Source: Flaccisagitta enflata
Taxonomy: Eukaryota; Chaetognatha; Sagittoidea; Aphragmophora
Assembly (NCBI GenBank): GCA_965153355.1
Contig: OZ231126.1
Span: forward strand, 84,568,001 to 84,632,000
Direction of reading: 5' to 3'
Length of the DNA stretch: 64,000 bases
Of the stretch, positions 46,469 to 57,299 are shown one piece after another. The notes under the pieces are model-generated. The model was not told the DNA's origin. It did not search any database and was given only the letters and a program-made list of their open reading frames with translations. The number at the start of each line of letters is the position of its first letter. Position 1 is the first letter of the stretch. A program made the translations under genes and the position numbers.

Positions 46469-46641
46469 TTTAGTTGCAATACACGTAACTCTATAAGAAA
46501 ACTGTCCAGCTCCGTCCGTCCGTCCGTCTGTCAGTCCGTCAGTTTAGTCGGTGGTTGGTCACGTCGCTCGGTGAAAAAGTGAAAAGCCTTTTGTGCCCTG
46601 CCCACCGTCCGCAACTGATGGCCGTGTATCCGGCCTTGTTC
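46469..46641 (-). mobile_element. Hairpin element, AGTTGC class, complete
   Basis: T-run, hairpin AGTTGCAATACACGTAACT, CTATAAGAAAACTGTCC, CCGTCCGTCCGTCTG repeats, GTGAAAAAGTGAAAAGCC, then CCGTCCGCAACTGATGG and CCGTGTATCCGGCCTTG. Both ends carry GCAACT or its decayed form. Confidence 0.85.
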
Positions 46642-46757
46642 TTTTTCTCTTTCCTTTCTTTCTTTCTTTTTCCTTTCTTTCTTTCTTTTTCTTTTTCCTT
46701 TCTTTCTTTCTTTTTCTTTTTCTCCTTCCTTTCTTTTTCTTTTTCTTTTTCTCTTTC

Positions 46758-46828
<71 letters not shown>
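46642..46828. repeat. (TTTC)n tract
   Basis: Continues the tract on the left side of the hairpin element, so the element probably inserted into one array. Confidence 0.9.
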
Positions 46829-46829
46829 G

Positions 46830-47080
46830 CATTTTCGTTAATTATTTCTGTTTCCTTTTCAGTGCAGTGTTTGCTTTATTCCTTCAATTGTTCAGTCTTT
46901 GGTCTACTTGTTAGTTCGTAAGTTGATTTGTTCATCTCTTTTCTCGGTCGTTCATCGGTTCAATTACATGAACCAAAGAAAGTTGGCGATGCACATGACA
47001 AAGAGAAAAACATTTTGAACGACCGCGCTTGGATGGTGAAATGAGCGCTGGATTAGAATTTAAGCAACTGTTTTTCCTTC
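46830..47080. other. No recognisable gene
   Basis: No family match or coding frame seen. Confidence 0.4.
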
Positions 47081-47085
47081 AGAGC

Positions 47086-47364
47086 ACCCGTGTCGCGTTA
47101 GCCAAATGGTTAGCGTGCGCGACTATAGAATGTCTTTTCTCTGCATTGGGAAAAGCGATTCTGTCAAGTCACGGGTTCAAAACTAGACACGTGCACGACT
47201 TTTTTTCTTTGTGCTCACCTTTTCCAGCCAGAGTATAAAAAATATGTTCGCGGAATTCCTTGCATCACTGGCTTTCAGAAAAACCACATATTATGATATT
47301 TGAATTTAATGTGTTGCGTACAGTAGATCCTCCATATAATGCCCTTTTTGCTCGGAACGTACTG
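47086..47364 (+). mobile_element. Composite repeat: tRNA-like unit plus 44-bp mini-element (copy 2)
   Basis: The tRNA-like unit is at 47089-47190 (TAGCCAAATGGTTAGCG, then GGGTTCAAAACTAG, with CTTTTCTCTGCATTGG between). Downstream GCGGAATTCCTTGCATCA and the mini-element CAGTAGATCC...GGAACGTACTG at 47321-47364 follow. It corresponds to 37433-37730 inverted. Confidence 0.65.
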
Positions 47365-47370
47365 TACATA

Positions 47371-47521
47371 CAGTGTTTTTCTTATAATAACCAAGATTAT
47401 AAGAAGGTTAATCTTGAAATTGCTGAAAAATCAAGAACATAGTAGTTATTTGACCAGTAGATATCTATCTCAAATGCAATGCTTGGCCAAAAAATGAATT
47501 TCTTATAAAAAAAACTAAGTG
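47371..47521. mobile_element. TATAAGAA-ended MITE with TA duplication, next to exon 1 donor
   Basis: Ends CAGTGTTTTTCTTATAATA and, inverted, CACTTAGTTTTTTTTATAAG, flanked by TA at 47369-47370 and 47522-47523. The right TA is positions +6/+7 of the M13 exon 1 donor. Confidence 0.75.
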
Positions 47522-47528
47522 TACTGAC

Positions 47529-48625
47529 CCGAATGTCGTGGTGTTGGTGAGAGCCACGAGTTCGTCCTGTTCAAGTTCCTTTTTCCATTTATTTTTCGAC
47601 TGTCGACTTGTCTTTTCTTCATTGAGTTTAGTCTCATTGTCTCCACTCATTTCCCTTTTCACCATTCGTTCGTTCTTCGTTCCGTCATCATTGTTATTGT
47701 TGTTGTTCTTCGTCGCTGCTGGCGGCGTTGTCGTTGTTAAACCATTGTTCTGCATCGTCGTCATTGTTGTTCCATTGTTCGTCATTTTCACTCCATCGCC
47801 GGTCATTTCAAGAGATGGCGACGAAGACGGCTGAAAAACCGATCCGTTCTGTCCCGCGTTCGCACTACCATCGTCTTCGTTGTTTTTGTTCTTTTTCTTA
47901 TCCTTCTTGTTGTTTTTATTGTTCTTATTCTTGTTCTTTTTCTCGTCTTTTTTGTTCTTCTTTTCGTCTTTCGGCGTCAAATTCGCGTCGATTTCTGTCG
48001 TTGTGATCATCGAGGGCGAGTTTTGACTTTCGTTAGGAAGCGCAGCGTACGAAAGACGAGGATCGTTTACTTGTTTTTCCTCCGCCGCTGTAATATCAGT
48101 CGCCGGCGACGTCGGCGTCGTTGTTGCTGTCGTCGTCGTCGTCATCGTCGGCGTCGTCGTTGTTATCCTCGTCGTCATTGGCGTACCCGTATCATAAGGC
48201 TCACCTCTCGTCGATGCCGTCGTCTTCGTCGTCAATTCGTTATCGTTGACAAATCCTGGATTATCATCGCCGCCGCTTCCGCTGTCATTTCGGACATCGC
48301 TTCCGAAAACGCTTCCGTTTCGGGCATCGCGTCCGCCTTCGCCGCTGTCAATCAACTTCGAGGAAGCGTCTTTCGGGATCGCCATGGAAGAGGATTTCGA
48401 CGATAATGTGGCCGAAGACGCTGACGAAGGGGAAGAGGAGGAGGAGGGAGTGGATGAGTAGGAAGAGGAGGATGGTGAGACGCTTTGTTCTGATGGGCGG
48501 AGATCGCTTGGAGGTGGAGGCGGAGGTGGTGGTGGTGGCGGGGGTGGTGATGGAGAGGGTGACGGAGGAGGTGGCGGGTCAGAGTAACCCGGAGGGGGTG
48601 GAGGAGTGACGCTTCCGGAAATCAT
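47529..48625 (-). CDS. M13 metallopeptidase, exon 1 (cytoplasmic tail)
   Basis: Starts at an ATG with an in-frame TGA two codons upstream and runs 365 codons plus two bases to the donor (ACATTCGG/GTCAGT). That donor's phase fits exon 2. The protein starts MISGSVTPPPPPGYSD with long Pro runs. A Ser-rich block and SKLIDSGEGGRDARNGSVFG follow, then Thr-rich tracts, AAEEKQVNDPRLSYAALPNE, Lys/Asn-rich repeats and KNKWKKELEQDELVALTNTT. This would be the N-terminal cytoplasmic domain of a type II membrane peptidase, unusually long (relatives have tens of residues). The join to exon 2 spans a 15.7-kb intron and rests on phase and content only. It could instead be a separate gene. Confidence 0.6.
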
Positions 48626-48734
48626 CGATCACTTGAGGTGGAACAAGACGCCGAGATGGAGATCGTTTGTAGCGCCTTTCATTTCCTGCGACGGTACAGT
48701 GGTGGTGAAATACAATATGGCCCATAAGTAAAAG

Positions 48735-48917
<183 letters not shown>

Positions 48918-49109
48918 CGGTTGTGCGCGCGCACGTTTGAGTTTGTCACTTAGATTGCAACTCACTTTTACTGTGGCTATGAGTCAATACTGTTTTTGGG
49001 CTATATATCAACTATTTCCAAGCGGATTTTTTTGTTTTTTGGCTCTAACTGTAGCTCATGCATAGTACTACACGTTTCCGGCGGTCACAACCCTTGGCCT
49101 TTTTTTTCC

Positions 49110-49230
49110 ACCATGAGTCTGTTCCTGGGATCCGTGGAGAAGGTACAAGGAACAAAAATCTTACAGGTCGCCCAAGGGCAATATGTGGTCAGCGATTTCC
49201 GTTGCCCTGCTTTGCATGTTGGTGAAATAA
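49110..49230. mobile_element. GCAGGGC-family fragment
   Basis: GGTCGCCCAAGGGCAATATG, TGGTCAGCGATTTCCG and TTGCCCTGCTTTGCATG. Confidence 0.5.
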
Positions 49231-49468
49231 GACGCACTGAAAATTAAACCGGAAGAACTTACCCAGAGGACATTTCCTTCACTGATTTTGCTTCAGTCAA
49301 TTTCTCAATCATTTCTTTCTAACCTTGAAATATTAAGTTATAAAGGATCTCCATTCTGTAATCGCCAAATGAGATTAATGCAAAATGATTGAGAGAATTG
49401 TGAAGATAAAATGCCAAAAAAGTGTTGAAATTATTTACAATAATGAAAAAAAATATATAAGTACATAG
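49230..49468. other. No recognisable gene
   Basis: AT-rich. Nothing recognised. Confidence 0.4.
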
Positions 49469-49606
49469 ACAGAATTACAAATTTGCATAGAAAATCAAAA
49501 TACCAACAAAATAAGAACATAGCGTGCTCAGTATATGATCTAGGGATCGCGCTATGTTCTTTTTTTGTTGATATTTCAATTTTTTATGCAAATTTGTAAT
49601 TCTGTG
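49469..49606. repeat. Foldback repeat, arms about 60 bp
   Basis: ACAGAATTACAAATTTGCAT and AATAAGAACATAGCG recur inverted around TGCTCAGTATATGATC. Confidence 0.8.
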
Positions 49607-49849
49607 TAGGTTATGGCAGAATAACAAATTGAATTTTTCTCTTTTTTTTGCCTATATCTTAACCATAAAATGAGAAGTTTAAGGTCAAAACTGGCATGTG
49701 AAACTTTATCCATACAAAATATATCTATTTATAACTTTATTGAAAACACCAAAAAAAAAAATTTCAGTTGATTTTTTTAAAAATCACGATTCATTGGGCA
49801 TAGGTAACAAATTCTATGCTAATTTTCAGTGCGTCATAATGTGAGAGGA

Positions 49850-50115
49850 AGCAGGGCAGCGTCCCGGAAGGGGACGAAGTCCTGTAAAACTCAGGGGATT
49901 TTTGTTTGTTCGTTCATTCATTTGTTTGTCCGTCTATCCATTCCCCACAGGCACTCTCAGGCCTGAAATATGCCCTCTTAGGCCTGATACCTACCCTTTC
50001 AGGACTGAAATATGCCCTCTCAGGCCTTGAAAGTGTGAGAGCAGATTTAAAGCTTGAGAGGACAGTTTTCAGGGTTGAAAGGGCAGATTTAAGGCTTGAG
50101 TGGGCAAATTTCATA
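49850..50115. mobile_element. GCAGGGC-family fragment with GGCCTGA tandem interior
   Basis: GCAGGGCAGCGTCCCGGAAG and GACGAAGTCCTGTAAAACTC precede units such as CAGGCCTGAAATATGCCCTC and AGATTTAAGGCTTGAG. Confidence 0.6.
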
Positions 50116-51312
50116 TAAGCTATGAAAAAGGTTCTGAAAAGGTAGAATTACAATTCTATGAAGAGAAAAAATTTGTAATCAATGGCAGCATTTTGTTTTA
50201 TCCCACTACATTAAGTAAATTAAGTCCTCAAAAACAATCTTCTAAAAAATGAAAGATGAACGATTTTTGATAAAAAAAATAGTCAAGGTCCTAAAATCAA
50301 CCACTCCATATAAGGTAAAGAGGGTGAAAAGAAAAAACCAACTTTTGCTATGTGAAGCACCCAATTTAGGCAGTCGATGATGGTGTTGAGGATAATTGGG
50401 TAGCAAACTTTTCATTTTACTCAATACGACGTTGAACAAAAATCACTTTGAAAAAAACTCATCCCCTGAAGTAGTGACTGTTGTTAGGGGCTCTTTACGC
50501 CACCGATCTTGACGTTTTTGGTCTTGATCGACGCAGAATTGAATGCTTACGGATTTCTCTTAACTTCTTTTTAGCAACAGCTTGTTTGCTTTGAATGATA
50601 TTCACAAACATAAACACTTTTACTGTCCTTGAAAACACTTGGTCGCTCAGAGTTGAAGTCCATGGACTTAAAGGTCAACTTCATAGCAGTCAATTGATAT
50701 CATTTTTAAGTAAAAATATCTCGTCTATTTGATGGTCAAAACCATTTTCATTCCAGTCATCCTTCAGATTCCGACGTTATTCCACGTTTCTTACTTGATA
50801 TACTTTGTCATGAGAATAAATACTTAATGTAGCACGGTTTTTTAAGAGGCGTTTTTTGCGTCACTCTGCTTGTCTCATTGTATTGTGGTATGTTGCGCAC
50901 ATGTATTTAAGTAAGCGGTGAATGATTATTTTTACGAGCCAGATTGCATTGCTCCTGCTGTTGCGTGTAGCCAGACATGAATTGAAGAGTGCTCTACTAT
51001 CAGACAATCATCAAAAAATGTTTTTGCGATGATTTTCTGTATATTTTAAAGTTTGATGACGCGCAACGATACATGTCAAGTGACTCTGAGAAAAATGAGT
51101 GGGGGCGAGTTTTAGAAAATAAGTGTACAATTCTTTGACCATATTTTTTTTGTCAATTTTGATATTGAATTACAACCTAACTTGAAAACGATTTCAGCCG
51201 ATGACTGATACTCCCCCTAGTTTTTTTCGCATTCCATAGATAGGGAAAAATTCCATGATCAAAAACATCAGGAAGTAACTCATACTTCTTTACCTAATTG
51301 AGTGCCTAATGC
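50116..51312. other. No recognisable gene
   Basis: AT-rich unique-looking sequence with no motif or family match. Confidence 0.4.
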
Positions 51313-51624
51313 CTAGGATATAAAATTATCAGGTAAGACAATCTCCTGCAGCCTGTCACTCATAACTGACTGATTCCTAAAAAATGACCTACTCAGACAA
51401 CGCTTCTCATTGGCGATAGTCACCTTTATTCCTGTGGAATTAAGCCGGCCAACGGTGAAACCTGCGTTTTGGTCTCGGTTCCTGGTGGGCGCGGCGACGA
51501 CATCCTCAACATCATTCCGGCATTGCCAAAGATGGTCGGCAAAGTGGATATCACTTTCCTTCAATGCTTTGGCAACGATATAAGGTTTTGTATTGTCAGG
51601 AAACCAGGCTTTAAAATTAGGCAT
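51313..51624 (-). CDS. Hypothetical 103-residue open frame
   Basis: I do not recognise it. It starts ATG (MPNFKAWFPDNTKPYIVAK). Its composition is not simple-repeat-like (ESDIHFADHLWQCRND, NRDQNAGFTVGRLN, GIKVTIANEKRCLSRSF). No signal peptide, membrane segment or catalytic motif is visible. It might be a small gene, an exon or a decayed transposon frame. Amino-acid diversity is the only support. Confidence 0.3.
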   Translation of the reverse strand: MPNFKAWFPDNTKPYIVAKALKESDIHFADHLWQCRNDVEDVVAAPTRNRDQNAGFTVGRLNSTGIKVTIANEKRCLSRSFFRNQSVMSDRLQEIVLPDNFIS

Positions 51625-52270
51625 AAGCTGTCATGAGCATGCTTGCTCACACTTGGGCCTGCAGATATGAGGTTCCAAAGAGAAATCCTTTCAGTCAACC
51701 AATGCATTGAATGCGGCAGGGGAAGGAAAGGACCCATTACGGATTGAAAGAAAATATAAGAACAGTGTAGGGCACTCTCTTATCAACGTGAGTTTAAGTA
51801 AGTTTTTGCAGAAGAAGGCTGTTTCGTTCATCTAAATGTATGCCGTCATTGAAGAGACATTTTCCTTGGTACAGATGAATATGATAAAATAATAGTATTA
51901 AAATTATAAAAGTATCTTTAAAATCACAAGAAAATGGCGAAAAACCTGGACAGAATCATAAAAAATGAATTATTATATTGAAATCGCAATGGAACCTTTA
52001 ATAAGGCTTAAAAAGGGGAAAATTGTACATTTTTTTATTTAGAAATAGTAATGATAATTGCTTGTTACGCCTATATATTTGGGATTCATGGGTTGTTGAC
52101 ACGGGATTCCGAAACATGAATATCTATAGTCTTTTTGGTCAAAATTTGAGCTTTTTTGCGTTTAAAATAAATATTACTATAAAAAGTCAATTTGTTAAAA
52201 CTTCAATTTTGGCTACTTAAAATGCTGGGTCATCACTGCTAATTGAGAAATACATTCATCTATAATAGAT
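51625..52270. other. No recognisable gene
   Basis: AT-rich. Nothing seen. Confidence 0.4.
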
Positions 52271-52384
52271 TTACCAAATACCAGAAGCTCAGCTTGCTCC
52301 TATGCGTCGCATAGCGTCGCCAGTGTGCAAAAGATTACTATGTTATGAGTTGGTTGCAGAAAGTCAAGAAATGTCCTATGAAAA

Positions 52385-52800
52385 AGTTTTCTGTGTTCCC
52401 AAAGTTGTTCTTATGTTGTCCCGATGTTGTCCAACAGTGTTCTCAGTTGTCTTTGAGTTGTCCTTGTACTGTCCTGAACTTGTCCCAAAGCTGTCTAAGT
52501 TCTGAGTGACTGAATATTGCAGGAGGTTGTCTGTAGGTTTTAAATTGAACACATGTGATTCTAGAGTTTGGTCTGTCGTCCAACACAGGTTTTAGTTGTC
52601 CAACTTGTCCCAGTTTTCCTTGGCTTGTCCTTGAGTTGCCCCATAACTATCCTGGATTTGGATATATGGTCTCAATTATCAGGGACTCAATGTAGTGTGA
52701 GGTCCATCTATGAGTTACGAATATTTAAGACTCAAGAGGTTGGCCTGTTGGTAGAGTCGTTCCCGGGATTGTCCAAGAAGTGTCCCGACCTTGCCCATAC
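52385..52800. repeat. Degenerate (GTTGTCC)-based repeat
   Basis: Words such as TTGTCCCGATGTTGTCC, GAGTTGTCCTTG and CCAACTTGTCCCAG recur irregularly. Confidence 0.55.
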
Positions 52801-52809
52801 ATGTATGTG

Positions 52810-52836
52810 AACACACAGACACACACACAGACACAC

Positions 52837-52891
<55 letters not shown>
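52810..52891. repeat. (CA)n microsatellite
   Basis: CA array with CAGACA interruptions on the left. Confidence 0.95.
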
Positions 52892-52892
<1 letters not shown>

Positions 52893-52929
52893 TAACACCC
52901 ATAAATGTCAAACTTTATAAGCGACCTGT

Positions 52930-53255
52930 TCCTCCTCTTCCTCTCTTCTTCTTCTTCTTCTTCTTCTTCTTCTTCTTCTCTTTCTCTTCCTCTCTTCTTC
53001 TTCTTCCTCTCCTTCTTCTCCTTATTCCTCTCTTCTACTTCTTCTTCTTCTCCCTCTTCTTATCCTTTCCTTCTTCTTCTCCCTCTTCCCATCCTTTCCT
53101 TCTTCTTCTCTTATCCTTATCTTTTCTCCTCCTTCTCCTTCTTCCTCTCTTATCTTTTTCTTCTTCTTCTTCTTCTTCTTCTTCTTCTTCTTCTTCTTCT
53201 TCTTCTTCTTCTTCTTCTTCTTCTTCTTCTTCTTCTTGCTCCTCTTATTCCTCTT
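52930..53255. repeat. (CTT)n / (CTTCTC)n tract
   Basis: Imperfect CTT/CCT units, with an uninterrupted CTT run at about 53158-53236. Confidence 0.95.
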
Positions 53256-53571
53256 TTTCTCCCTTTAATTGTTGTTGGTTGGTCTTATTCAACATCGAGA
53301 CAAAGATCCATATAAATTTATTTCTTATAAAAACAGTGTGGTTTTAAATCTCGGTTTCGTCAAACAATCACCCTCTTCACTATTTCCACACATTTTTTGA
53401 CGAGGAATTCTAAAATCAGGGTCTCGAGAGCGTGAGACAAGGTTTTGAGGATCTTTTGAGAAAACTTAGTTTGAGTCAAAAGTCATAGGAAAGTGTTTTT
53501 TTTTTCTTTTTTTTTGCTGTTCCTCATAGTTTGAGGGTTGATTAAACTATAACCATCACTCATAAAAATAC

Positions 53572-54168
53572 TCAGGATTATATCAAAATTGTGGCATTTT
53601 ACCGTCCATCCTATTCTAGACCAATTTTGACCTCAGGAATCCAAATCTGCAGTCAAAAATGGTCTCAGGTCATTATTTTGATAGGCTACAGATACATTTC
53701 TCAGATCAAAATACTTTATAAGGTCAAAATTTCAAAATTGGAAATTTGTCAATCTGATTGCAGATTCAAAATCCTTGAAAAAAACTGTGTGAAGAAAGTG
53801 TCTTTCTTTTTTAAAAATTTTGATTAGCACATAGTCAAAATTAACATTATCCATCAAAATTAGGCCATATTTAGACAAAAGAGCAATTTTACTCTATTTT
53901 GGATGTTTGACGCTAATTTTGACTATGATCCAATCAAAATTTGAAAAAAAAGAAAGATAGGATTTTGAATCAGCAATCAAATTGACAAATTTCCAATTTT
54001 AAAAATTTGACCTTATATAGCATTTTGACCTGAGAAATGTAGCTGTAGCCTATCGAAATATTGACCTGAGACAATTTCTGACTGCAGATTTGGATTCCTT
54101 GGGTCAAAATTGGTCTAGTACGGGATGGACGGTAAAATCCCCCAGTTTTGACATAATCCTGAGATTTC
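53572..54168. mobile_element. Foldback element, about 600 bp
   Basis: Left CTCAGGATTATATCAAAATT and right AGTTTTGACATAATCCTGAG are inverted. The arms (to about 53830 and from about 53930) share TTTTACCGTCCATCC, AATCCAAATCTGCAGTCA and GGAAATTTGTCAATCTGATT. There is no coding frame. Confidence 0.75.
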
Positions 54169-54742
54169 ATCACTCATGAAATTTTTTCAAGGGCGCTTTT
54201 TGAGAAATTTGAATCATAAAATCTAAACAAATTGACCAAACTCCTAGGACTTGGTGGCAATTCTATCATTTTTAAAATCTTTTTAAAATGCTCTCAAGAG
54301 AAACCTAAAAAAAGCTTCAAAATTGCAGTCCCTGACTGGGGACTGCAATTATTGTAGCAATGTAAACGAAAAAAATTCTTTTCTCCAAACCCCTAATGAC
54401 TGGTATGAGTTGATGCAGTATTGCAAGGGCTTTCATTTGATACCTCGTAACACACATTTTTTTGAATTTTATGTCGTTGTGACTAAAAAGTTGTAAAATC
54501 GCCCTATTGGTTGTTTCTGTCTACCTTTTCTCAATCACCATCGCTTTCTTCTTGAGCTAATCAATGGACAAGGTTGGCCAAAAAAGACCAAAAATAATGT
54601 TTTTATTGGGGGAAAAAGGTAAAATGCCTATTTTCATTGAAAAAAAGGCATTTAGCATGCTGGACAAACAATGGGAAGAGGCCCAACCATGAAAAACGTA
54701 TAGAATTGACGACTAACTGATGCTGATAGTCTCTCTTCTCGC
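54169..54742. other. No recognisable gene
   Basis: AT-rich. A short repeat, CCCTGACTGGGGACTGCAAT, is seen near 54330. Confidence 0.4.
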
Positions 54743-54793
54743 TTGTTGTTGTTTTTGTTGTTGTTGTTGTGGTGGTTGTTGTTGTTGTTGTGG

Positions 54794-54833
<40 letters not shown>

Positions 54834-55327
54834 GGTTGTTGTTGTTGTGGTTGTTGTCGTTGTTTTTGTAGTTGTCGTTATTGCCCTTGTGGTTTTTGTT
54901 GTTGTTGTTGATATTGTTACTGACATCGTTATTAGGGTGACTGAAAATATGGTCATATTTGAATCTGGTCTCCCTCGCGGGAGAAATGATACCATTTCCA
55001 TCACAGATGATAACCCTAAAATCTGGTGGCAATCAAATGAAGTTTACTCATGGCCGCAACCCCCCCTCATTTCCCATAGAAAATATACAGGAAAGATTTT
55101 GGCCTCTGCAGCTTCCTATCTTTTATAATGGGAATGGGGTGGGGTTGCGGCCGTGAGTAAACTTTGTCTGATCATCTTCAGATTTTAGAGTTACCATCTA
55201 TGATGGAAATGGTCACATTTCTCCCGCAAGGAAGACAAGATTCGGATTTGACCATATTTTAAGTCACCCTAGTCGTTATTGCTTTCATTGTTTTTCTTTC
55301 TGCCGCTGTTGTTGTTGCTACTGTTGT

Positions 55328-55358
<31 letters not shown>

Positions 55359-55402
55359 ACTGTTGTTGCTGTTGTTGTTGCTGCTGTTGTTGTTGTTGTT
55401 GC

Positions 55403-55460
<58 letters not shown>

Positions 55461-55462
55461 GC

Positions 55463-55502
<40 letters not shown>

Positions 55503-55700
55503 CTCATTGGTGCTATTTTTCTTGTTGTTGTTGTCATTGTGGTTTGCATTATTGTTGTTGCTGTTGTTGTTTGCATTGTTATCATTGACTTTTGCATTGT
55601 TGTTGTTGTTGTTAAAGTCAAACCCCGCTCGAACAGATTTCTAGGGACTGGACATCGTTATCTGTTGGAAACAGACTTCCGGCCAATCTGCACTGTCAGA
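54743..55700 (-). mobile_element. LINE 3' end with very long (AAC)n tail, interrupted by a MITE
   Basis: AGATTTCTAGGGACTGGACA at about 55638-55658 matches the 3' end of the LINE fragment at 40140 (CTATCTAGGGACTGGACG). As there, it is followed (minus strand) by AAC repeats, here spanning 55281-55617 and 54743-54920 with GCT and GAT interruptions. Very little LINE body remains. Confidence 0.65.
54933..55271. mobile_element. hAT-like MITE, 339 bp
   Basis: Ends TAGGGTGACTGAAAATATGG and AATTT-free inverse ATATTTTAAGTCACCCTA, with matching GGTCTCCCTCGCGGGAGAAA and TTTCTCCCGCAAGG further in. Flanks share TCGTTAT (54926-54932 and 55273-55279), fitting a 7-8 bp duplication. No transposase. Confidence 0.7.
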
Positions 55701-55732
55701 GAGAGAGAGAGAGAGAGAGAGAGACAAACATA

Positions 55733-55822
<90 letters not shown>
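55698..55822. repeat. (GA)n and (CA)n microsatellites
   Basis: (GA)n at 55698-55724, ACAAACATACT, then (CA)n to 55822. Confidence 0.95.
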
Positions 55823-55824
<2 letters not shown>

Positions 55825-56195
55825 TGTAAATTTTCCATTCAAAGACCGATTAAGATTTTTACCTGTGATATATCAAAGAATGAGAACTAATTTTTCTTTC
55901 ATTTTTCTCAATTTTTTCTACCAATTTTGTATCGATATGATTGTGTTTTGATATTTAATACAAATATAATATTATGAACTGAGATATAACATTCTTTAGA
56001 AAAAATTATAAATTAATCACTTGAGATCTTTTCTTTAAAATTGTTTGACCAGAATAATTGCCCCTTTATGTGCACCATGACTTAACATGCCGCGGCCTGG
56101 TTTGGCCATGACAACCCTATGTTCTAGGCTTCTTCAACGCTGACATTCGTCGCTCAATTTTTCTTTAATAGTTTTATCCCAAGGACAGTATTGGG
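55823..56195. other. No recognisable gene
   Basis: AT-rich. Nothing recognised. Confidence 0.4.
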
Positions 56196-56197
56196 TA

Positions 56198-56290
56198 ACA
56201 AGGCTGGATACACAGCAATCCAGTCGCTAAAACCGCTTGGAATTTAAAAATGTGATTTTAATATCGCCTGAGCTCCTACTCCCGACGCGG
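56198..56290 (+). mobile_element. Hairpin-element 5' remnant, AGTCGC class
   Basis: AACAAGGCTGGATACACAGC, CCAGTCGC and AACCGCTTGGAATTTAAAAA with TGTG. Internal repeats and hairpin are absent. Confidence 0.6.
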
Positions 56291-56505
56291 CCTTTTTCGA
56301 TCAATTCTCTAAGAGATCAACAAATTTTGACTTCCTTACACTTTCAAACAATACCTCAAAGTTAGCTTTCCCACATTAACTGGGGGCATCTTGCAAATGC
56401 TATCAGCTCTCTAACCACGTCTACAACGCGCCATTGGCTCCAATAGGAGATGACATGAAAACTTGCCCAATTCTTGCACATGACTACTTCAGCCATGATA
56501 AAGAA

Positions 56506-56636
56506 AACAAGGCCAAGTAGGCCAATAAGGTGCGCCATCTGGATCATCAAACGAATGCGTTATCGACCAACCAACCGACCGACCGACAGACCAACGGACA
56601 CAGTCAGTTATAGAGGTGCGTTGGTGCACCTTAAAA
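56506..56636 (+). mobile_element. Hairpin element, AGGTGC class, complete and compact
   Basis: AACAAGGCCAAGTAGGCCAA with TAAGGTGCGCC, GATCATCAAACGAATGCG and GACCAACCAACCGACC repeats, then CAGTTATAG, the hairpin AGGTGCGTTGGTGCACCT (56614-56631) and an A-run. A second 5' end (AACAAGGCCAAGTAGGC) follows at once, to 56652. Confidence 0.85.
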
Positions 56637-56663
56637 CAAGGCCAAGTAGGCAGGCATCTTATA

Positions 56664-57281
56664 CAGTACCTTCCGAGCAAACCCGGCTAAAACTGGAGGA
56701 TTAATTTTTGTTACTTTAATTTCATTTCCCAAACTTCATTTTTTGTATGTAACCTAATTAAAAGATACTTAATTCCTTGAACATATTTGGCTGTCAAAAA
56801 AAATAACACGTGAAATCAAAGTGCATGAAGACATCAATATGGAGTGTTCTAACCCAGACCATTGGATTCAGCAGAAAATTTTACCTATCCTAGACTACAA
56901 GAACAGCTCAGTCAGATAATTATTTCAGGTTTTATGGCCATTTAAAGTTTTTAAGGACAATTGTCCTAAATTATTTTGAGACAATTGTCCTTGAAAACTT
57001 AAAATAGCTGTAAAACCTAAAATGATTATCTGACTGAGCTGTTCTTGTAGTCTAGGACAGGTAAAATTTTCTGCTGAATCCAATGGTCTGGGTTAGAGCA
57101 CTCCATATTGATGTCTTCATGCACTTTGATTTCACAAGTTATTTTTTTTAACAGCCAAATATGTTCAAGGAAGTAAGTATCTTTTAATGAAGTTAAATAT
57201 AAAAAACAAAGTTTGGGAAATGAAATTAAACTAACAAAAATTAATCCTCCAGTTTTAGCCGGGTTTGCTCGGAAGGTACTG
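56664..57281. mobile_element. Near-perfect 620-bp palindromic MITE, TA flanks
   Basis: CAGTACCTTCCGAGCAAACC and its inverse bound arms of about 300 bp. Both TA flanks (56662-56663, 57282-57283) and even the adjoining ATCTTA/TAAGAT are symmetric. The centre is ACAATTGTCC on both sides of TAAATTATTTTGAG. TIR words (CAGTAC.TTCCGAGCA) match the 44-bp mini-elements at 37447 and 47321. Confidence 0.85.
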
Positions 57282-57299
57282 TATAAGATCAAATGGTTT

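Noticed and set aside
45837-46914. Phe/Ser/Leu-rich and Lys/Glu-rich frames up to 219 codons
   Set aside because: These are translations of TTTC/TTTTTC simple repeats.
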